From NCBI GenBank assembly GCA_964494625.1, contig CAZBRT010000001.1, positions 682,001-746,000 on the forward strand: a DNA stretch of 64,000 nucleotides. Direction: 5' to 3'. Positions 8,949 through 17,268 of this stretch are shown here, piece by piece. Made by a program: the position numbers and the translations under genes. A model generated the notes under the pieces. The model was not told the origin of the DNA and did not search any database. It was given only the letters and a program-made list of their open reading frames with translations. Origin of the DNA: UBA2784 sp964494625 (GTDB lineage Bacteria > Pseudomonadota > Alphaproteobacteria > Micropepsales > Micropepsaceae). How positions within the stretch are numbered: the first letter of the stretch is position 1; each line of letters begins with the position of its first letter.

Positions 8949-9800
8949 ATGTCGCCCGAATTCGTCCTGCCGCTGATGGTGCTGGCGTCAGCGGTGCTTC
9001 ATGCGCTCGTCAATGCGCTGATGAAGTCGCATGGCGACCGCATCGCGCTCAGGAGTGCGATCTCGGCCGTCGAGGCGCTGGGCGGTCTTGGCTTTGCCGC
9101 CTTCGTGCCCTTGCCCGATGGCGCCCTGTGGCTGGTGCTCATCGCCTCCGGCCTCATCCATGTCGGCTACCAGATCATCCTGATGGCGGCCTATGCAAAT
9201 GCCGAGTTCTCGCTTGCCTATCCGGTGGCGCGCGGCACGGCGCCGCTTCTGACAGCTTTTGGCGCGATGCTCCTTTTCGAGGAGACCGTTCCCATCGAGG
9301 TCCTGGCAGGTGTCTTCCTGATCTCGGGCGCGCTCATTGCCTTTGCGCTGGAGCCGCAACGGCAGGCTGCCCATCTTCACCGCAAGGGTGTCATGCTGGC
9401 TGTCACCACGGGTGTTGCGATCACGGCCTATACGCTCGTTGATGTCTATGGCGTGCGGCTGGCCGCCGATCCCATGAGCTTCATCGTCTGGCTCTATATC
9501 GTCTGCTGCATCCTTCTCAATACCGGCATGGTCGTACGCGGCGGCAAGATTGCCGTGCGGCGCATCGCGACGGCCTGGCGGCCGGGCATTCTGGGCGGGC
9601 TCTTGTCGCTGGGCAGTTACACGCTGGCGCTGCTTGCCTTCGACATGGGGGCGACGGCAGAGGTCGCAGCCTTGCGCGAAACATCCGTGCTTTTCGGCGT
9701 GATGCTGGGTGTATTCCTCTTCCGGGAAAGGCTGGGGCTGCGTCGGGCTTTGGCTGCCGCCGTGATCGCAGCTGGCGCGATCCTGATCGCGGCGCACTAG
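8949..9800 (+). CDS. EamA/DMT superfamily transporter
   Basis: This protein of about 283 aa has roughly ten hydrophobic helices in two EamA repeats (residues about 5-135 and 150-280), the drug/metabolite transporter architecture. The first repeat contains YPVARGTAPLLTA, a well-kept DMT phrase, and the second ends LRETSVLFGVMLG. A TTG at 8931 could add six residues. The exported or imported compound is unknown. Confidence 0.87.
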   Translation: MSPEFVLPLMVLASAVLHALVNALMKSHGDRIALRSAISAVEALGGLGFAAFVPLPDGALWLVLIASGLIHVGYQIILMAAYANAEFSLAYPVARGTAPLLTAFGAMLLFEETVPIEVLAGVFLISGALIAFALEPQRQAAHLHRKGVMLAVTTGVAITAYTLVDVYGVRLAADPMSFIVWLYIVCCILLNTGMVVRGGKIAVRRIATAWRPGILGGLLSLGSYTLALLAFDMGATAEVAALRETSVLFGVMLGVFLFRERLGLRRALAAAVIAAGAILIAAH

Positions 9801-9962
9801 ACGCCTCTGCCAGTTCGCAGCGACGTGATTTGCCGCCGGGGAATTGACGGTGCGCCCATGCCGCTGTCACGGGTTGATTTCCGCGATCCAAGCGCCTAGG
9901 GGATGAGGCAATCCTTGAACGTGCTTCAAGCGGGGCTTCTTCTATCCCCAAGGGCGTGACCC

Positions 9963-10940
9963 ATGATGCGGGTATTCGAGATCACCACAGGATGCCTCCG
10001 GCGCAACCTTGCCGCCGAAAGCGGCCCTGTGCCCGAGACCGCCATCTGGATCGACCTCCACGCCCCCACCCAGGACGAGGTCAAGCGCACCGAAGCGCTT
10101 CTCGGCATTGTTGCGCCCACGCGCGAAGAAATGCAGGAGATCGAGGCCTCGTCACGCGTCTATCACGAGGACAGCGGCCTCTTCATGACGACGGGCGTGG
10201 TCTCGCGCACCGAGACCGACAGCCCTGAATCAAGCGCCATCACCTTCGTGCTCGCCAATGGCCGACTGTTGACGTTGCGCTATTCCGAACCGATGCCGTT
10301 CAACACGTTCCCTGCGCGCGCCGAGCGCCAGCCGGGCCTGTGGACGACGGCAGAGGGTGTGCTGGCAGGCCTTCTGGAAGCCGTGATCGACCGCACCGCA
10401 GATATTCTGGAGCGGGTCAGTGCCGAAATTGACGTCCTCTCCAAGGAAGCCTTCGGGCGCACCCCCAGCGGCGCCAATGTCGATGCGCGCGAATTGCAGA
10501 ATCTTCTGGTGCGCCTCGGCCGGGCCAATGACATCTCGTCGAAAGTCCGCGAAAGCCTTGTGGGCACGAGCCGGGTTCTCACCTTCATCACCCAGGCACT
10601 CGAAGGCAAGGCCGCCAAGGACCTCAAGGCCATGCTGAAAACGCTGGCGCGCGACGTGCAGTCGCTGTCGGACCACACGACATTCCTGTCGTCCAAGGTC
10701 GAGTTCCTCCTGTCGGCCATTCTCGGCCTCATCAATCTCGACCAGAACCGCGTCATCAAGATCCTGTCGATTGCGGCCAGCGTGTTCCTGCCACCCACGT
10801 TGATCGCCAGCTTCTACGGCATGAATTTCCACAATATGCCTGAACTCACTTCCGACTGGGGCTATCCCTTGGCGACGGTTGCAATCGTCCTTTCGGGGCT
10901 TCTGCCGTTCCTCTTCTTCAAATGGCGCAAATGGCTTTGA
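9963..10940 (+). CDS. CorA-like magnesium/zinc transporter (CorA/ZntB family)
   Basis: This 325-aa protein is a CorA-superfamily divalent-cation channel or transporter. The N-terminal cytoplasmic alpha/beta domain (residues 1-230) leads into two C-terminal helices, and the signature GMN is present as FYGMNFHNMPE after the first helix. The second helix is followed by the basic end FFKWRKWL. Mg, Co or Zn specificity cannot be set from the sequence. The start is ATGATG at 9963. A DMT transporter gene follows after a few bases, so the two may be cotranscribed. Confidence 0.92.
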   Translation: MMRVFEITTGCLRRNLAAESGPVPETAIWIDLHAPTQDEVKRTEALLGIVAPTREEMQEIEASSRVYHEDSGLFMTTGVVSRTETDSPESSAITFVLANGRLLTLRYSEPMPFNTFPARAERQPGLWTTAEGVLAGLLEAVIDRTADILERVSAEIDVLSKEAFGRTPSGANVDARELQNLLVRLGRANDISSKVRESLVGTSRVLTFITQALEGKAAKDLKAMLKTLARDVQSLSDHTTFLSSKVEFLLSAILGLINLDQNRVIKILSIAASVFLPPTLIASFYGMNFHNMPELTSDWGYPLATVAIVLSGLLPFLFFKWRKWL

Positions 10941-10952
10941 GGCCCAGTGGCC

Positions 10953-11891
10953 ATGGCTGAGGCGGCCGGGCCAGTCCATGCACCTGTCCGGGCGATGGCG
11001 CTCAAACTTGCAGCCACGTTCTCGTTCTCGATCATGGCGGCATCGGTCAAGTGGCTGGAAGGCCGCTATCCGGTCGGCGAGGTTGTGTTCTTCCGCACCT
11101 TCTTTGCGCTGGTGCCCGTCATCGTGATGGCGGCGCTGGCGGGCAATATCCGCGCGCAGCTCTCCGTGCGACGGCCCATGGCGCATGTCACACGCTCGGG
11201 GCTCGGCATTGCGGCGATGTTCCTCTCCTTCATCGCGCTTTCTGCGCTGCCTTTGGCCGACTGGACAGCCATCAGCTTTGCCATGCCGATCTTTGCAGTG
11301 GTGCTGGCAGCACTCTGGCTCAAGGAAAAAGTAGGCCCGTGGCGGTGGGGCGCGGTGGCTGCAGGGTTTGCCGGCATCATCCTGATGGTCGGCGAGCATG
11401 TGGGACTGCAGGCAGGTTCGGGCATTGTCTCGTTTGCTGCCCTCATCATGCTTGCGAGCACGATGTTCTCGGCCTGTGTGATCGTCACCATCCGCGAAAT
11501 TTCGGCGACCGAGACGAGCCTGGCAATCGTTTTCTACTTCATGCTCGCGTGCACGGCGGCGGCCCTTGTGACACTGCCTTTCGGCTGGAACTGGCCCCTT
11601 TCGGTCGGGGACGGCGCGGTCCTTGTCCTTACCGGGCTTTCCGGCGGGCTTGGCCAGATATTCAACACGCGCAGTTATCGCTATGGCGAACCGTCGTTTC
11701 TGGCACCCTTCGACTATGTGGCGATGGTCTGGGCCATCGCCTTCGGGTTCATCCTCTTTGCCGAGGTGCCCTCGCCGATGGTGCTTGCAGGTGCTTCCAT
11801 CGTGAGTGCGGCAGGCGTCGTGATCGCCATGCGCGAACGCCGCCGCCACAAGCAGCTTGCCAGCGGGGATGATGACATCCTGCCCGCCTGA
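10953..11891 (+). CDS. EamA/DMT superfamily transporter
   Basis: This is a second drug/metabolite transporter with about ten transmembrane helices and two EamA repeats. Typical phrases are GRYPVGEVVFFRTFFAL in helix 2 and WTAISFAMPIFAVVLAALWLKEKV at the end of the first repeat. The start is ATG 10953 (312 aa) or GTG 10947. The protein ends next to the convergent Cys-cluster gene, with the two stop codons abutting. The substrate is unknown. Confidence 0.87.
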   Translation: MAEAAGPVHAPVRAMALKLAATFSFSIMAASVKWLEGRYPVGEVVFFRTFFALVPVIVMAALAGNIRAQLSVRRPMAHVTRSGLGIAAMFLSFIALSALPLADWTAISFAMPIFAVVLAALWLKEKVGPWRWGAVAAGFAGIILMVGEHVGLQAGSGIVSFAALIMLASTMFSACVIVTIREISATETSLAIVFYFMLACTAAALVTLPFGWNWPLSVGDGAVLVLTGLSGGLGQIFNTRSYRYGEPSFLAPFDYVAMVWAIAFGFILFAEVPSPMVLAGASIVSAAGVVIAMRERRRHKQLASGDDDILPA

Positions 11892-12557
11892 TCAGCCGGC
11901 GAGGACCTTTGCCTTGATAGCGTCAAGCTCGGCCACGAAAGCGTCGCCGAAATAATATTCAAGCTCACTGCGCACGCCATCATAGAGGCTTGGGCCATCG
12001 CCGAGGCAGGCGAGCGACTTTTCCATCACCTCCTCGGTCACGAGCAAAAGCCCGTCGCCGAAGGTGAGGGGAAAGAGCGCGCTGATGAGCGGCTTCAATT
12101 CGTGATAGTCGCGGCCGAGCTCAATGGCGAGCGCATGCAGATTGCAGAGGCCATTCGCGCGGTTCAGGAACACGCAGCGTCCATCGACCACGATGGAGCG
12201 GTGCGCGCCGCCGCCGGGATATTCCGCATCCGGCGTGAAGCTTCCGGTAAAGCAGCTGTCAAAGGCGCGGCCGGTGATGCGTTCCACATCCTTGCGCACG
12301 GTCTTGAGGTTCTCATAAACGGCGGCATCGACATCCACGCCATAGGAGCAGCATTGCTGGGCACAGAACGTGCACTTGGTGCAATGGGTGAAATAGGTGC
12401 GGGTGAAGATGTCAGCGGCCACTTCGCGGATGAAGGGTACGCCCGTGCGCGCCACATAAGAGCGGCTGAGGGCGATCACCTTGGGCGCGACATATTCCGG
12501 GTACTCGCTCAAATCACCGAAATGGTCGAAGGCGGTACTGCTTGCAGGGTTGCTCAA
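11892..12557 (-). CDS. Cysteine-cluster (YkgJ/DUF3109-like) metal-binding protein, last gene of the kamA operon
   Basis: This 221-aa soluble protein carries a dense Cys motif, HCTKCTFCAQQCC (Cys59, 62, 65, 69, 70), with further Cys at 102, 128 and 138. That pattern suits a zinc or iron-sulfur site as in the YkgJ/DUF3109 families. It lacks the CxxxCxxC SAM-radical signature. Its start overlaps the stop of the GNAT gene by 4 nt, so it is translationally coupled to the lysine 2,3-aminomutase operon. Family function is not established. In this setting it could be an electron-transfer or metal-delivery partner, or an enzyme of the pathway; that is inference. Confidence 0.75.
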   Translation of the reverse strand: MSNPASSTAFDHFGDLSEYPEYVAPKVIALSRSYVARTGVPFIREVAADIFTRTYFTHCTKCTFCAQQCCSYGVDVDAAVYENLKTVRKDVERITGRAFDSCFTGSFTPDAEYPGGGAHRSIVVDGRCVFLNRANGLCNLHALAIELGRDYHELKPLISALFPLTFGDGLLLVTEEVMEKSLACLGDGPSLYDGVRSELEYYFGDAFVAELDAIKAKVLAG

Positions 12558-13057
12558 AGGCGCGCTCCAAAAATCGCAAGGCCATCATCGTCCCGGTAGT
12601 AGTCCGGGACGGTTGCTATAAGCGGAAAACCACAGCGTTCGTAAAGGGTGCGTGCTGCGGCATAGTCACCCCTGGTCGAGGTCTGGATGAAGAGGTGGGT
12701 CGCGCCCAATGCGCGGGCGCGGGCGCGTGTCTCATCCATCAGGCGGCGGGCAAGCCCCTTGCCCTGGGCCATGGGGCTCGTCGCAATCCAGTAGAGGTCA
12801 AAGCGGTTCTCGGTGCCGGGGATGGTCCCGAAAATCGCAAAGGCAAGCGGGGTGCCGTGTTCCTCGGCCACCAGAAGCCAATAGCCGGACTTATCGCCGT
12901 CCTTCAGCATGGTTGCGATGATGTCGGGCACGAAGTCGAGTTCGCTTGCCGCAAAGACGCCGGTTGCCGCCGCAATGGCGCGCAGGGCCTCGCCGTCACC
13001 GGCCCTGGGTTCAGTGCGGAAAATGAGGGTCGGACCGGCCATGACCCATTCAGGCAT
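12554..13057 (-). CDS. GNAT family N-acetyltransferase in the kamA operon
   Basis: This 167-aa GNAT protein has the acetyl-CoA binding segment as WIATSPMAQGKGLARRLMDE (R/Q-x-x-G-x-G/A at residues about 105-115) and a C-terminal YERCGFPLIATVPDYY. I start at the ATG at 13057 (MPEWVMAG), which overlaps the end of the upstream ATP-grasp gene by 8 nt; longer forms would run deeper into that gene. It is shorter than known beta-lysine N6-acetyltransferases (AblB, about 270 aa), so it is not clearly AblB. Its operon position suggests acetylation of a beta-lysine-derived product. Confidence 0.85.
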   Translation of the reverse strand: MPEWVMAGPTLIFRTEPRAGDGEALRAIAAATGVFAASELDFVPDIIATMLKDGDKSGYWLLVAEEHGTPLAFAIFGTIPGTENRFDLYWIATSPMAQGKGLARRLMDETRARARALGATHLFIQTSTRGDYAAARTLYERCGFPLIATVPDYYRDDDGLAIFGARL

Positions 13058-14066
13058 TGCCGGCGCCGCGGCGCAACCCGGCATCGACAATTGTCCGGAT
13101 GAGGCCGACATAATCGAGGCCGATCTTGAGGGCGGCCGCGGCCATGCCTGCATCCATCGATATGTCCGGGTTCACATTGACGTCGATCACGTGGACCGTG
13201 CCGTCGGCAGCGACGCGCATGTCCACCCGCACCCAGCCGCCTAGACCCAGAAGCTTCCAGGTGCCCATGGCCGCCTCTGACAATCTGCGGGCAAGTTCCG
13301 GTTCGGCCTTCGCGTCGAGGAAGCGGCGGACCGTGCCCTTGTATTGGGCGCTTCCGGTCTGCCATTTGGCGGCCGTGTCGATGATGCGGGGCATGCCCGG
13401 CGGGAAATTCACGAAGGTCATCTCTGCCAGCGGCATTACACGCGGGCCGTCCGGCATCTCCAGCATGGCGATATTGAATTCACGGCCGTCGATATATTCC
13501 TCGGCAAACCAGCGTGCATCGATCTTGGCGGACGCATCCTTCCAGCGTGCCAGCACAGCGGCGCGTCCCTTGACCACCGCGCCCGCATCAAGCCCGGCAC
13601 TGGCATGTTCAGACACCGACTTGACGATATAGGTCGCGTCATCGCGCAAGCCTTCCCAATGCGGCTCGCAGGCAAAGCCGGGCGTGTTGATGCCGACGCT
13701 TGTGAGGAACGGCTTGATCGCGATCTTGTCGGAGGCGGCCATGAGGCCAAAGGAGCCGGATCCTGCGAAGGGCACGCGCGCCGTCTCGTAAAGGGCGGCG
13801 GCCAGATAGGCGAGGCGGTCGGTATTGAGGGAAGCCTCGACCAGATTGAACACGAAGTCGGGTTTCAGTTTCCTGAGGAGCAAGAGGTGCTCCGGCATGT
13901 TGCCGTCGAACTTGATACGCAAGGTGCGCCAGCCCAACGCCAAGAGGGCATTCTCGACTTCGGTCGATTGGGCGTCGGTTGACAATGCCGGGTCTTCATC
14001 ATCGCCGGTTACGATGGCGGAATAGAGCAGGGCAAGCCGCCCGCGCCCGTGGTCTGGCGTGTTCAT
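13050..14066 (-). CDS. ATP-grasp ligase (D-Ala-D-Ala ligase-like), second of a pair
   Basis: This 338-aa ATP-grasp enzyme would activate a carboxylate as acyl phosphate and join it to an amine. Visible elements are the ATP-contacting lysine in YIVKSVSEHAS, the hinge region WFAEEYIDGREFN, VRVDMR, and the metal site VIDVNVNPD, where Asp replaces the usual first Glu. The start is ATG 14066, overlapping the stop of the previous gene as ATGA. The open frame continues upstream, but that part is antisense-free coding for the other ligase in another frame. It is not a Ddl housekeeping enzyme: it lacks Ddl neighbours and lies between kamA and a GNAT. Confidence 0.85.
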   Translation of the reverse strand: MNTPDHGRGRLALLYSAIVTGDDEDPALSTDAQSTEVENALLALGWRTLRIKFDGNMPEHLLLLRKLKPDFVFNLVEASLNTDRLAYLAAALYETARVPFAGSGSFGLMAASDKIAIKPFLTSVGINTPGFACEPHWEGLRDDATYIVKSVSEHASAGLDAGAVVKGRAAVLARWKDASAKIDARWFAEEYIDGREFNIAMLEMPDGPRVMPLAEMTFVNFPPGMPRIIDTAAKWQTGSAQYKGTVRRFLDAKAEPELARRLSEAAMGTWKLLGLGGWVRVDMRVAADGTVHVIDVNVNPDISMDAGMAAAALKIGLDYVGLIRTIVDAGLRRGAGNA

Positions 14067-15091
14067 GACAGATTTGTCCGTGCCGCCAGAGCAGGAAAAC
14101 GGCCGAGGAATGCCTTGACGATGCGGGTGATGAGTTCGGGATAAGTCATCCCGACATCCCGCGCGAGAAAGACGAGATCCGAGTAATCCGGATGCAGGCC
14201 CGCCAGCGGGTTCACCTCGATGAAATGCGGTCGGCCCACGCCATCCGAACGGATGTCGATGCGGCCGCCATCGCGGCAGCGCAAGGCGCGCCAGGCTTTC
14301 AGTGCCACATCGGCGGCAACGCGGGCTTCGCCATCGTCCGCAATGGCGTAGGAGATCCTGCCTTCCCAATCCTGCTTGTTCTCATAGCCATAGCCGTGGG
14401 CTGCAGCCTTCTCGCCGAAAAGAACCTCCATCACGCCCAGCGCATAGGCGCCTTCGCCGTCGCCGACGATGCCGACCGTGAATTCCCGGCCGGACAGGAA
14501 GGTCTCGACCAGCACGGGCTGGCGGAACTTTGCGATGAGATCGCGTGTGGTCGCCTCAAGTTCGGCATGGTTGGTCACGCGCGACTTTGCGCTCACGCCC
14601 TTGCCGGAGCCCTCTGCCACAGGCTTTGCGAACAGGGGGAAGGGCAGGGTGACATTGGCGGCGTCGGATGCCGCATGCAGCACGGTGAACTCGGCGGTCG
14701 GCACACCCTGTTCACGGGCAATCGTCTTGGCGATCGCCTTGTCCAGCGTGATGCAAAGGGTCAGGGGATCAGAAAAGACATAAGGGATGTCATAGGCATC
14801 CAGGAGTGCCGGCACCTGTGCCTCGCGGCCCATGCCATGCATCCCCTCGCAGATGTTGAAGACGAAATCCCATTTCTGGCCGGCGGCCAAGGCCTCAACC
14901 AGATTGCGGACATGGCCGATGCGGGTGACTTCAAAGCCGAGCGAGGCAAGCACACCCTCGAGCCCGTTGATGGTCGCCTCGCTGTCGAACTCGGCGGTTT
15001 CCTCCTCGCCATAGCCCATGGCGAGCCAGTCCTTGCGCAGGTCATAGGTCAGGCCCACGCGCAATGGGCCGCCCGGCATTTGCGGCTTCAT
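14063..15091 (-). CDS. ATP-grasp ligase (D-Ala-D-Ala ligase-like), first of a pair
   Basis: This 342-aa ATP-grasp ligase has all the usual parts: FAKPVAEGSGKGVSAKS (lysine and glycine-rich loop, about residues 178-194), the hinge VETFLSGREF, GGRIDIRSDG, and the Mg-binding HFIEVNPLAGLHPDYSDL. The N-terminal third (LRVGLTYDLR) resembles the pre-ATP-grasp domain of Ddl. It lies 24 nt after kamA and overlaps the next ligase by 4 nt. Two non-identical ligases in a row suggest two successive amide or peptide bonds. The substrates are not known. Confidence 0.87.
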   Translation of the reverse strand: MKPQMPGGPLRVGLTYDLRKDWLAMGYGEEETAEFDSEATINGLEGVLASLGFEVTRIGHVRNLVEALAAGQKWDFVFNICEGMHGMGREAQVPALLDAYDIPYVFSDPLTLCITLDKAIAKTIAREQGVPTAEFTVLHAASDAANVTLPFPLFAKPVAEGSGKGVSAKSRVTNHAELEATTRDLIAKFRQPVLVETFLSGREFTVGIVGDGEGAYALGVMEVLFGEKAAAHGYGYENKQDWEGRISYAIADDGEARVAADVALKAWRALRCRDGGRIDIRSDGVGRPHFIEVNPLAGLHPDYSDLVFLARDVGMTYPELITRIVKAFLGRFPALAARTNLS

Positions 15092-15115
15092 CGCATCTTC
15101 CGGCGAAGCATCCGC

Positions 15116-16474
15116 CTACTCGGCGGCGGCGCGCAGCGCCTTGGGCATCTTGCGGTCGGCACCCAGCGTGCCTTGCGGGTCGGCATAGCGGTAGGTGCCG
15201 CCCTCAAAATTGCGCAGCACCAGATCATTGCCGTCGCGGCCAACGATGTAGTCCGGATTGACGGGAATCTTGCCGCCGCCGCCCGGTGCATCGACCACGA
15301 ATTGCGGTACTGCATAACCCGACGTGTGGCCGCGCAGGGCCTGGATGATCTCCACGCCCTTGTGGACGGGGGTGCGGAAATGGCTGGTCCCGCGGATCGG
15401 GTCGCATTGATAAAGGTAATAGGGGCGGACCCGGCGCTTCAAAAGCCCGTGGACGAGATCCTTCATCACCGTGACGTCGTCATTGACGTCCTTCAGAAGA
15501 ACAGTCTGTGAACCCAGAAGGATGCCGGCATCGGCCAGCCGGTCACAGGCCTCGGTCACTTCGGGCGAGAATTCGGAGGGATGGGTGAAGTGAATGCTCA
15601 TCCAGGGTTTGTGCTTGCGCAGGGTCCGGGTGAGGTCGCGGGTGATGCGCTGGGGCAGCACGACCGGGATTTTCGAGCCCAGGCGCACGAACTCGATATG
15701 CTTGATGCGGCGCAGGCGGCCCAGAAGGTAATCCAGCTTCTCGTCACCGATGGAAAGCGGGTCGCCACCGGAAAGCAGCACGTCGCGGACTTCGGTGTGC
15801 TCTTCGAGATAAGAGAGCGCGCCTTCCCACTCATTGGTCGAGAAATGGTACTCGCCGCCCGCATTGCCGACCATGCGCGAGCGCGTGCAATAGCGGCAAT
15901 AGGTGGCGCAAAAGCCGGTGGTCAGGAACAAAACGCGGTCAGGATAACGGTGAACCAGACCCGGCACCTTGGTGTCGTGGTCTTCGCCCAGGGGATCATC
16001 TTCCTCGCCCGGGCTTTTGATCAGCTCATCGCCTACCATGATGTGGGTGCGGCGAAGCGGCTCCATGGGGTCATCGAGCCCCATGCGTGACGCATAATAA
16101 GGAGTGATGCCAACCGGAAGGGAACCGGTGTGGGCGGCGACGGCCATCCGCTCGTCGTCTGACAGCTTGAAGATACGCTCCAGATCGGCCAGCGAACGGA
16201 TGCGGCTGCGGGATTGCCAGCGCCAGTCATTCCAGTCGTCGGGGCCGCTTTGGGGGAAGAACCGCTTGTAAAAATCGCGGGATTCCGCGGAAACCGGGAA
16301 GCGGTTTACCTTGCGGGAGGGGGTCTTGCCGATGGCGGCTGAAGCGGCAGTCGGGGAAGCGGCAATGTCGCCAGCCTTGTCCCGTTTGACCTTGAGTGCC
16401 GTGCCATTCGCCGTGGTGGACGGCTGCCGCACTTCCGGGCGGAACGTGCGGTTCAGAATAGTGTGAGCGGTCAT
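15116..16474 (-). CDS. kamA: Lysine 2,3-aminomutase (radical SAM, PLP)
   Basis: This 452-aa radical-SAM enzyme converts L-lysine to L-beta-lysine. The cluster cysteines CxxxCxxC are Cys189, 193 and 196 (FCATYCRYC). The PLP lysine is K402 in APGGGGKIPV. The substrate-binding aspartates correspond to D358 in QCDPIRG and D395 in VVDAPGG, and DWNDWRWQ near residue 80 matches true aminomutases. It therefore looks like catabolic or biosynthetic KamA/AblA rather than EpmB, which is shorter; no efp or epmA is nearby. A roughly 65-residue Ala/Thr/Lys-rich extension precedes the catalytic part. It leads the ATP-grasp/GNAT operon. Confidence 0.93.
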   Translation of the reverse strand: MTAHTILNRTFRPEVRQPSTTANGTALKVKRDKAGDIAASPTAASAAIGKTPSRKVNRFPVSAESRDFYKRFFPQSGPDDWNDWRWQSRSRIRSLADLERIFKLSDDERMAVAAHTGSLPVGITPYYASRMGLDDPMEPLRRTHIMVGDELIKSPGEEDDPLGEDHDTKVPGLVHRYPDRVLFLTTGFCATYCRYCTRSRMVGNAGGEYHFSTNEWEGALSYLEEHTEVRDVLLSGGDPLSIGDEKLDYLLGRLRRIKHIEFVRLGSKIPVVLPQRITRDLTRTLRKHKPWMSIHFTHPSEFSPEVTEACDRLADAGILLGSQTVLLKDVNDDVTVMKDLVHGLLKRRVRPYYLYQCDPIRGTSHFRTPVHKGVEIIQALRGHTSGYAVPQFVVDAPGGGGKIPVNPDYIVGRDGNDLVLRNFEGGTYRYADPQGTLGADRKMPKALRAAAE

Positions 16475-16482
16475 ATAACCCC

Positions 16483-16505
16483 GGTTGATCCCTGTCTCAT
16501 CAACC
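16483..16505 (-). promoter_or_regulatory. Hairpin in the kamA leader next to the ribosome-binding site
   Basis: A perfect 7-bp inverted repeat, GGTTGAT and ATCAACC with a 9-nt loop, ends about 8 nt before the kamA ATG. In the mRNA the 3' arm runs into the GGGG that would serve as the Shine-Dalgarno sequence, so folding could mask it. The stem is seen directly; control of translation is inference. Confidence 0.4.
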
Positions 16506-17173
16506 CGGTGAAAGCAAAACCCCTTTTCAGCCTGTCGTCTTTTTCTTCACCGGTTGCTGTTCGCTCCGGCTCTTGTTTCCTGTGCCGCATGCAAACGCGG
16601 CGCAAAGGGCAACTTCCCTCGGGCGGCCCGGACATGCGCGCTGCTTTCTTTGATGAAGCATGCATCACGCCGGACCATCACCGGACGCAGGAACGATTCA
16701 CATCGGCCCGCGCGACCGGATGCCGCATAAAGTAATGAAAGTTTTCAAGTCGTCAACAAATCGTCATCGATGCGCCGGGCGGGAGCGACGTCCGCAGCAT
16801 CGGCTCATGCGTGTTTTGCATCGCGCGCAAAGATGAAGCGGACCGTCCGTGATGATGTGGTGTGCATGATCGTCCACACGCGACGACGCTGGTGCATCAC
16901 CGCGTGCATCCGTGCTGCATGCAGTTGCGGTGGCGGGTCGATGCAGAATTTCCGCAATCATCGATCGCGCTTCGTTGCCAATAAAATACTGGATTCTGCA
17001 ACAGGCGTGACCGGGAGATGTTCACGTCAGCGATTTGTGTTCCATCACGCGACACGCATGTGCGCGTGGGTGAATTTCAATGGGCGGGAATCTGTCATCT
17101 GCGTGCATCGATGAACGTGATGGCTTGTGCCCGATGACCCGGCACAAGGGTGATGTTGCATGAACACGACACA
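16506..17173. other. Gene-poor region upstream of the kamA operon
   Basis: No convincing gene is seen in about 670 bp. Short frames on both strands have erratic composition and no ribosome-binding sites. The stretch is unusually rich in GATGCA/TGCATC words (for example near 16671, 16817, 16893, 16906 and 17104) and locally richer in A and T. A weak promoter toward kamA is possible on the minus strand, with TTGACG at 16756-16751 and TACTTT at 16734-16729 (16-nt spacer). A small RNA cannot be excluded. Confidence 0.4.
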
Positions 17174-17226
17174 TAAAAAAATCCGGGGCCGATACCGGCC
17201 ACAAGGCGGGCCAGCCCCCTTCCGGA
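17174..17226 (-). terminator. Rho-independent terminator of the GT39 gene pair
   Basis: On the minus strand, after the stop at 17269, an outer TCCGG/CCGGA stem encloses a perfect GGCCG-GTAT-CGGCC hairpin. A run of seven T follows. This is a strong intrinsic terminator for the two glycosyltransferase genes upstream. Confidence 0.8.
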
Positions 17227-17268
17227 CAGGGCCGTTGTGCAGATTTGTGCAGAACCGATTCGCCGGGC

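Noticed and set aside
10230..11849. Long minus-strand open frame (539 codons) opposite the CorA and DMT genes
   Set aside because: It spans two clearly recognised plus-strand genes and encodes a His/Arg/Asp-rich sequence with no family resemblance.
13050..14369. Longer start (14369) for the second ATP-grasp gene
   Set aside because: The extra 101 codons lie inside the first ligase in another frame and read as Arg/His/Ser-rich noise; ATG 14066 overlaps that gene's stop.
14192..15511. Long plus-strand frame opposite kamA and the first ATP-grasp gene
   Set aside because: Shadow of two well-supported minus-strand genes.
15116..16474. EpmB (EF-P lysine aminomutase) identity for the radical SAM gene
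   Set aside because: The length, the DWNDWRWQ segment and both substrate aspartates fit KamA, and no efp or epmA is adjacent.
16770..17114. Plus-strand frame of 114 codons in the gene-poor region
   Set aside because: Cys/Arg/His-rich with poor third-position bias and no ribosome-binding site; likely chance.
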